Positions 60,293-64,000 of a stretch of DNA of 64,000 nucleotides are shown here, piece by piece. The notes beneath the pieces were generated by a model that did not search any database, was not told where the DNA came from, and was given only the letters and a program-made list of their open reading frames with translations. The DNA comes from Bacillota bacterium. GTDB lineage: Bacteria > Bacillota > Clostridia > Lachnospirales > Lachnospiraceae. Every line of letters starts with the position of its first letter. Positions within the stretch are counted from its first letter, which is position 1. The stretch covers positions 94,453 to 158,452 of the forward strand of contig JAFAFU010000059.1 in the NCBI GenBank assembly GCA_023423335.1, read 5' to 3'. The translations under genes were made by a program, and so were the position numbers.

Positions 60293-61504
60293 TTAATCAA
60301 AATCTATGGGGTTGTCCTCATAATGTTTTCCGTTACCCTGATGATGATCATCCATAATTTTATGAATTCTCTCAACAGGATTAAGCAGGCCGCTGATACT
60401 GTTATCATGATTTATGGTGTCTATAATTAAGGCAATGTATTTGCTCATATCTACGTTAATATAGTATGGCTTGGTAAGAAGCTCCGGGGTCTGGTAAATT
60501 AGATTGGTGGTCATAAGCCGGTAGATCAGGCCTTTTTCATAAGCCTCATCAAATTTTGCAAGACCGCCGGTAAACAATCCGAAGGTAGAAGCCACGAAGA
60601 TGCGGTTTGCTTTTCTGCGTTTCAGCTCGGTCGCTACATCCAGGATGCTTTCTCCGGAAGATACCATATCGTCAATAATCAGGATATCCTTACCTTCCAC
60701 ATCAGTTCCCAGGAATTCATGGGCAACGATCGGATTACGTCCGTTGATAATCTTCGTATAGTCTCTTCTCTTGTAGAACATACCCATATCCAGGCCAAGG
60801 ACATTGGCATAATATACGGCTCTTGACATACCGCCTTCGTCAGGGCTGATAACCATCATATGATTGGAATCAATTTTGATACCAGGAACGTTCTTGAGTA
60901 AGGCCTTGATAAACTGATAAGTGGGAGACACGGTTTCCAGACTTTTTAACGGAATGGCATTTTGTACTCTGGGGTCATGAGCATCAAAGGTTATAATGCT
61001 TTCCACACCCATATTGGTTAACTCCTGCAATGCCAATGCACAGTCAAGGGATTCTCTGGAGCTGCGCTTATGCTGCCTGCCTTCATAAAGATAGGGCATG
61101 ATGACGGTAATCCTTCTGGCTTTACCACCAACTGCCGCTATAATTCGTTTCAAATCCTGATAATGGTCGTCGGGTGACATGTGGTTGGTGTGTCCGCAGA
61201 CGGAGTAGGTCAGACTGTAGTTGGTGACATCTACGAGCAGGAACAAATCGGACCCACGAACGGATTCCTTAATCATTCCCTTTGCCTCGCCGGTTCCGAA
61301 TCTGGGGCAGCAGGCATTCAGTAAATAGGACTCTCTCTGGTAACCGGTGAAAGCTATGGTATCCTTGTGTTCACTTTCTCTGGAATTACGCCATTCTACA
61401 AGATAGTCATTTACTTTCCGGCCTAAGGCATTGCTGCTTTCCAGTGCAATAATACCCAACTGGCCTACGGGAATGGTTTCAACGATCTTCTCATGCTTTG
61501 ACAT
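60293..61504 (-). CDS. prs: Ribose-phosphate pyrophosphokinase, long form
   Basis: A 403-residue PRPP synthetase, giving PRPP for purine, pyrimidine and NAD synthesis. The start at 61504 (MSKHEKIVETIPVG) has GGAGGG upstream; an earlier ATG lacks one. The ATP and ribose-5-phosphate sites are recognisable (RRITVIMPYLYEGRQHKR, FDAHDPRVQNA, VISPDEGGMSRA) and the PRPP loop is ILIIDDMVSSGES. The typical bacterial enzyme has about 315 residues; this one has extra N-terminal and internal sequence, as in a clostridial subfamily. pncB in this window would use its product. Confidence 0.9.
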   Translation of the reverse strand: MSKHEKIVETIPVGQLGIIALESSNALGRKVNDYLVEWRNSRESEHKDTIAFTGYQRESYLLNACCPRFGTGEAKGMIKESVRGSDLFLLVDVTNYSLTYSVCGHTNHMSPDDHYQDLKRIIAAVGGKARRITVIMPYLYEGRQHKRSSRESLDCALALQELTNMGVESIITFDAHDPRVQNAIPLKSLETVSPTYQFIKALLKNVPGIKIDSNHMMVISPDEGGMSRAVYYANVLGLDMGMFYKRRDYTKIINGRNPIVAHEFLGTDVEGKDILIIDDMVSSGESILDVATELKRRKANRIFVASTFGLFTGGLAKFDEAYEKGLIYRLMTTNLIYQTPELLTKPYYINVDMSKYIALIIDTINHDNSISGLLNPVERIHKIMDDHHQGNGKHYEDNPIDFD

Positions 61505-61611
61505 TATGTGTCCCTCCATAAAATTGATTGATGGCAACAAAATCCACTACAAGTTATATCATTATAAAATCGCGTAGTCAAGTAGCTTTTGTATGTAAAT
61601 AAATGCCTGTC

Positions 61612-62616
61612 CTACTGCGACGCATTATTGACCGCCTTATGAAGACGAATGTCCTCTCCTATAATTTTACGGATCGAATAATTACCGATAATTCTGGAAT
61701 AGACTCTTTCTCCATAATTGGCAATTATATTAGCATAGGATAAATTGGTTGATATGATGGTGGATTTTTGTTTTAATAAACGTTCATTAATAATCAGATA
61801 TAGCTGTGATGAGGTAAAGGAATTATTCATTTCAGTTCCAAGATCATCAATAATAAGCAGGTCACTGTCCAGAATATATTCAAATCTGCTGGCAGCAGTA
61901 TATGCCGTATCTTCGTCTTTTCCAAATTTATTTTTTTCAAGGATATCGAACAGCCGAAAGGCAGTCAGATAGACAACGGTATAACCCCGGTCGAGGAGCT
62001 CCTTGGCGATGCAATGGGCAAGAAAGGTTTTGCCCACACCGGCATTTCCTAAAAACAACAAATTCTCATGACAATCCTGAAAATGCCGGATAAAGGTTTT
62101 ACAGCCCGCAACTATTTTCTGCATATTGGACAGGGGAGATAAGCCGGTTGTTTCATCAATATAATTATCGGAATAGTATTTGAAGGAAAAGGTATTAAAA
62201 TTCTCGTGCTCCAGTATTAATTTCATATTTGAACCATCATAGATCAGGTCGGAAACAGCCTGTTTAAAGCAATTGCATTTTTCATTTTCGATAAAGCCGG
62301 TATCCTTGCATTTATTGCAGTGATAACGAAGATTCAGATAATCGGACGGGAAACCATTCTGAATCAGAAGCTCGGTCTGTCTGGCCTTTAGCCCGAAGGA
62401 TTTCGCCTTCAGCGTAAGCAGGCTCTCCGTATCACCATAAAGAGCAAGTCTTCCGCTTGCGGCAGAGAGAGTAATCATTTCGTCCTCCAGCTCCTTCAGC
62501 TCAGGGATAGCTTCATAAGCCGCCGCCCTTCTCCTGTCAAGGTCATGCTTGTTCTGGAATCTACGATAGTCATACTCACGTAAAATCTGATTATACTGAT
62601 CATTCTTCAGAGCCAT
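61612..62616 (-). CDS. dnaI: DnaI/DnaC-like helicase loader
   Basis: A 334-residue AAA+ protein. The N-terminal part carries a CNKCKDTGFIENEKCNC cysteine cluster, as in DnaI's zinc domain, then Walker A FLGNAGVGKTF, Walker B LLIIDDLGTEM and the arginine-bearing sensor region (YGERVYSRI). It loads the replicative helicase at origins or restart sites. It lies 12 bases downstream of the DnaD-like gene, and both should act together in the primosome. Confidence 0.92.
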   Translation of the reverse strand: MALKNDQYNQILREYDYRRFQNKHDLDRRRAAAYEAIPELKELEDEMITLSAASGRLALYGDTESLLTLKAKSFGLKARQTELLIQNGFPSDYLNLRYHCNKCKDTGFIENEKCNCFKQAVSDLIYDGSNMKLILEHENFNTFSFKYYSDNYIDETTGLSPLSNMQKIVAGCKTFIRHFQDCHENLLFLGNAGVGKTFLAHCIAKELLDRGYTVVYLTAFRLFDILEKNKFGKDEDTAYTAASRFEYILDSDLLIIDDLGTEMNNSFTSSQLYLIINERLLKQKSTIISTNLSYANIIANYGERVYSRIIGNYSIRKIIGEDIRLHKAVNNASQ

Positions 62617-62628
62617 ATTACATCTCCT

Positions 62629-63726
62629 TTATAACCCCTTATTCAAGAGCTTACGTTCCAGCTCGTCATAATCCTTAGCGGTATAAATACGCTGGGGATA
62701 TTGGTTGAATTTATTTGTACCCGTTTTGGCAGCGGGTGCCGTCCTGTTTTCCACGGCACTTTTATTACCCTTGCTGAATTCTTCGTCCAGCCTTGCAATA
62801 TCAGCCATGGTCTTTGCCCCTTTTTTAAACCAGGTCTCCAGGATCTTGTCCGTATATTTGAAATCCGGTTTCTGCGTCCGGAGTATTGTCCGGTTGCAGG
62901 CTTCCGTAATAATCTCATCGGAAAAGGAGAAAACCTCCACCCATTTCTTGATATATTGGCGCTCAATCTGACCGGGAGTTCTGTTTAAGCCAAAGGCCTT
63001 ATTCACGGCATTAAAGTGATCGTTATATGCAGTGGTGGCCTCCCTGGCTTTCTCTTCGGTATCGATGCCTTCCTCTGCCCAGGTAAGCGCAACCGCTTCG
63101 ATATAGGATACATTCTTCTTAGATTTGGAAACACAGTATTCATATAGGTACATGATGAGTTCCGCAGAGAAATGGAGCTCTTCATACAGATATAAAATCA
63201 ACTGGATATCCATCGGTTTTAACGGGCGGTCAAGATAGATCTCAACAATATTCATGGCATACTGCACACTGCTATTGTTGACTAATTCGGCAATCTTCTC
63301 CGCAGAATAGCTTTGTCTTGCCGCCGGTTTTATTTCGGTATGGATGCTGACCGCTATCTCATCGAGCTGTGTATCCATATCCTCTATTACTGTATTGTTT
63401 ACCGCCCCTGGTTTGTTATTCCGGGCCTTCGGTAAATCTATGATATGTACGCCGGTCAATTCTTTGTGAGCATTATAGGAAAGCTTAAGAAGCTTCATCT
63501 TCTCCCAGTAATTCAAGGCACGGAGGATATCCTTCTCGGTATTGTCCAGATGATCTGCGATGGAGGATATCGAAAGCTCCGGTCCTCCGCTTCGGATGCA
63601 GCGGAGCAGGTATAAATACACTTTTACATAGGCACCGTTCGCAGAAGGCATAAACTCATCAATAAAAACATTCGGGACGACTGTAACGTCGGTATTGCCC
63701 TCGGCATATAACGATATCTTACTCAT
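62629..63726 (-). CDS. dnaD: DnaD-domain replication protein
   Basis: A 365-residue protein; the start at 63726 (MSKISLYAEGNTDVT) is preferred, and an ATG at 63738 is an alternative. An N-terminal DnaD helical domain (VKVYLYLLRCIRSGGPELSISSIADHLDNTEKDILRALNYWEKMKLL) and two C-terminal DnaD/DnaB-II domains (LIMYLYEYCVSKSKKN, the AVALTWAEEGIDT motif) are visible. The length, longer than Bacillus DnaD (232 residues), suggests two copies of the C-terminal domain. It participates in primosome assembly with the DnaI-like protein. Confidence 0.9.
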   Translation of the reverse strand: MSKISLYAEGNTDVTVVPNVFIDEFMPSANGAYVKVYLYLLRCIRSGGPELSISSIADHLDNTEKDILRALNYWEKMKLLKLSYNAHKELTGVHIIDLPKARNNKPGAVNNTVIEDMDTQLDEIAVSIHTEIKPAARQSYSAEKIAELVNNSSVQYAMNIVEIYLDRPLKPMDIQLILYLYEELHFSAELIMYLYEYCVSKSKKNVSYIEAVALTWAEEGIDTEEKAREATTAYNDHFNAVNKAFGLNRTPGQIERQYIKKWVEVFSFSDEIITEACNRTILRTQKPDFKYTDKILETWFKKGAKTMADIARLDEEFSKGNKSAVENRTAPAAKTGTNKFNQYPQRIYTAKDYDELERKLLNKGL

Positions 63727-63775
63727 ATGTTCACCCATCCCCTGTCAATGATATTAAGTACAAAAACTTCGTTAA

Positions 63776-63851
63776 GCTGTTTCACTTGGGTTTGCCCCAT
63801 GGTAGATTGGAAGCTCAAGTGCTGCACACTTTCGCTCAGATGCATCTCGTG
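63776..63851. repeat. Direct repeat copy 1 near the window end
   Basis: The segment GCTGTTTCACTTGGG...CAGATTGGAAGCTCAAGTGCTGC...ACTTTCGCTCAGATGC..CTCGTG occurs here and again at 63924-64000, about 148 bases apart. A CAAAAACTTCGTT lead precedes both copies (63761-63773, 63884-63896). A few substitutions separate them. Confidence 0.75.
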
Positions 63852-63923
63852 CTATATTTTGTCGCATACGCAGATTAGGAGCTCAAAAACTTCGTTTAGG
63901 CGTATCCGAAGGATACGTTGCTC

Positions 63924-64000
63924 GCTGTTTCACTTGGGTCTTCCTTACGGCAGATTGGAAGCTCAAGTGCTGCGCACTTTTCGCTCAGATGCACCTCGTG
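63924..64000. repeat. Direct repeat copy 2, cut by the window end
   Basis: Second copy of the repeat described at 63776. Between its CAAAAACTTCGTT lead and the body it holds a CGTATCC-GAA-GGATACG hairpin that copy 1 lacks. The unit appears to go on past the window. Confidence 0.75.

Noticed and set aside
1..64000. CRISPR array
   Set aside because: No set of regularly spaced identical repeats of 24-40 bases with variable spacers was seen, and no cas-like gene.
1..64000. rRNA or tRNA genes
   Set aside because: No tRNA-like cloverleaf with a GTTCGA T-loop in an adequate context was noticed; the TTCGAGA at 41162-41168 and 43473-43479 (minus) belongs to the leader loops, not to a tRNA.

Overview
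The window looks like chromosomal DNA of an anaerobic, spore-forming Firmicute of the Clostridia, most likely a Lachnospiraceae relative. The grounds are a SpoIIR gene, a DnaD/DnaI-type primosome pair, a T-box in front of ileS, an oxygen-detoxifying rubrerythrin beside a PerR-like regulator, an electron-bifurcating-type [FeFe] hydrogenase operon, and strong GGAGG ribosome sites. Nearly all functional calls rest on family recognition from the translated sequence; no database search was possible.

Layout. 1-11.6 kb: the end of an unknown gene, a zinc-ribbon membrane protein, an ANT(6)-like nucleotidyltransferase, then minus-strand genes (frameshifted MFS transporter, ispE, spoIIR), a DUF1934 protein, and a second minus-strand run (CapA-like, PlsC, VanY-like carboxypeptidase, pncB). 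11.6-22.6 kb: housekeeping genes on plus, with T-box-controlled ileS, a cyclic-di-AMP receptor, a trigger-factor-like lipoprotein, a YgiQ radical SAM protein, a DEAD-box helicase behind an attenuator-like leader, a PerR-like regulator and a rubrerythrin. 22.6-35.4 kb: a divergent hydrogen-metabolism region. The minus strand carries the four subunits of a NADH/ferredoxin-linked [FeFe] hydrogenase plus a histidine-kinase-type ATPase. The plus strand carries a PAS/degenerate-GGDEF protein, two DRTGG proteins, an anti-sigma-type ATPase, a sensory-type hydrogenase, a lipoprotein and a PHP phosphoesterase, and ends with asnS. The two halves probably form an enzyme and its redox-sensing module.

35.5-41.1 kb: small accessory genes (zinc-ribbon proteins, histidine phosphatase, DUF3788, DUF1801, a helical-repeat protein) and queT. 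41.1-45.9 kb: a visibly AT-rich accessory island with two unknown membrane proteins, a short hypothetical gene, a decayed NlpC/P60 gene, two inverted perfect DnaA boxes, and a second diverged copy of the queT leader RNA with its own promoter and terminator but no clear gene. 45.9-50.2 kb: a molybdate ABC transporter and its regulator. 50.4-54.5 kb: an ECF sigma factor with a DUF4179 partner, an orphan holin, a truncated FMN-binding gene and an AraC-GGDEF fusion. 54.8-63.7 kb: SbcD/SbcC-like nuclease genes, a class A penicillin-binding protein, a long PRPP synthetase, and the DnaI/DnaD pair. The last 260 bases hold a diverged direct repeat that runs off the window.

The most unusual signals are the duplicated, covarying leader RNA (41.1 and 43.5 kb), the double-terminator leader of the helicase, the sensory hydrogenase module, and the AT-rich island.
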